NCBI GenBank assembly: GCA_049508565.1
Contig: JBELAT010000043.1
Coordinates: forward strand, 1-14,032
Reading direction: 5' to 3'
Source of the DNA: CAIRNS01 sp049508565
Lineage (GTDB): Bacteria > Elusimicrobiota > Endomicrobiia > Endomicrobiales > CAIRNS01
Length of the DNA stretch: 14,032 nucleotides
Shown here: positions 13,834 to 14,032 of the stretch, piece after piece
Layout: the number at the start of each line of letters is the position of its first letter
Numbering within the stretch: position 1 is the first letter of the stretch
Translations under genes and position numbers: made by a program
Notes under the pieces: model-generated
Seen by the model: only the letters and a program-made list of their open reading frames with translations
Database searches by the model: none
What the model was told of the DNA's origin: nothing

Positions 13834-14032
13834 CTATGCCCGTGGATGCGCCTTGTCGTAAACCTTCTTGAGGTTGGCGGCCGTCACGTGTGTGTACACC
13901 TGCGTGGTTGCCAGACTTTTATGTCCCAGCATTTCCTGAACACTGCGTAAATCACAGCCCCGCTCCAACAGATGCGTAGCAAAACTGTGGCGCAGGGTAT
14001 GAGGACTTACTTTTTTGTTGAACTGCGCCGCA
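13834..14032 (-). CDS. Tyrosine recombinase XerC/XerD family, C-terminal part (truncated by window edge)
   Basis: The minus strand is open from the right edge to the TAG at 13834-13836, giving the last 65 residues of a Xer-type tyrosine recombinase. HTLRHSFATHLLERG holds the catalytic H-x-x-R pair. SVQEMLGHKSLATTQVYTHV holds the second catalytic His (GHK) and the tyrosine nucleophile (QVYTHV). The short tail after the Tyr, ending KAHPRA, fits XerC/XerD, which resolve chromosome dimers at dif together with FtsK. The first catalytic Arg and Lys lie outside the window, so XerC cannot be told from XerD or from a phage/integron-type integrase, though the Xer-like spacing favours the housekeeping type. 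Confidence 0.9.
   Translation of the reverse strand, partial: AAQFNKKVSPHTLRHSFATHLLERGCDLRSVQEMLGHKSLATTQVYTHVTAANLKKVYDKAHPRA

Overview
This is about 14 kb of a bacterial chromosome at moderate GC. Most genes are on the minus strand, and the only plus-strand genes seen are a MATE transporter and mazG. A SecYEG-type signal peptide on a giant protein, a Tat translocase, SmpB, a Xer recombinase and bacterial-type Shine-Dalgarno sequences all indicate Bacteria. The 2144-residue secreted or membrane-anchored protein with two uridine-kinase-like P-loop domains reminds me of the giant proteins of Omnitrophota (candidate phylum OP3). That placement is recollection plus inference, because no rRNA or universal marker set is present to test it. 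The content is chromosomal. No insertion sequence, CRISPR array or prophage module is visible.

Layout, left to right. Positions 1-1132 (minus) hold a tight cluster tatA - tatC - DUF362-like gene with overlapping reading frames. The last gene runs off the left edge, and its N-terminus looks like a degenerate Tat signal peptide, so the translocase is followed directly by a possible passenger. Positions 1238-2651 (minus) hold a second cluster: a SAM methyltransferase with a cysteine-rich tail, then crcB/fluC (fluoride channel) joined by a 4-base ATGA overlap, then a DUF190 PII-like gene. A divergent MATE efflux gene (2845-4287, plus) may be almost leaderless. It converges on smpB (4303-4764, minus).

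Positions 4855-11289 (minus) are one uninterrupted gene for the giant protein. It has a signal peptide, a ChaN/TraB/EreA-like N-terminal region with a long helical insertion, a first uridine-kinase-like domain, a transmembrane pair, a second uridine-kinase-like domain, another transmembrane pair, and about 540 residues I do not recognise. Upstream lie a tRNA-Leu(CAG) with its own terminator (11448-11572) and a lone receiver-domain response regulator (11645-12022) with a good sigma70-type promoter. A short single-domain mazG (12335-12748, plus) follows. Next are an unrecognised 300-residue protein with an N-terminal UBA/TS-N-like helix bundle (12799-13701, minus) and the C-terminal end of a Xer-type tyrosine recombinase (13834-14032, minus), cut by the right edge.

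Much of the content is housekeeping: protein export, ribosome rescue, nucleotide cleaning, fluoride export and chromosome dimer resolution. The less ordinary parts are the giant protein, whose two kinase-like domains appear to be on the wrong side of the membrane for ATP; the Cys-tailed methyltransferase coupled to the fluoride channel; the Tat passenger with a damaged twin-arginine motif; and the UBA-like protein.
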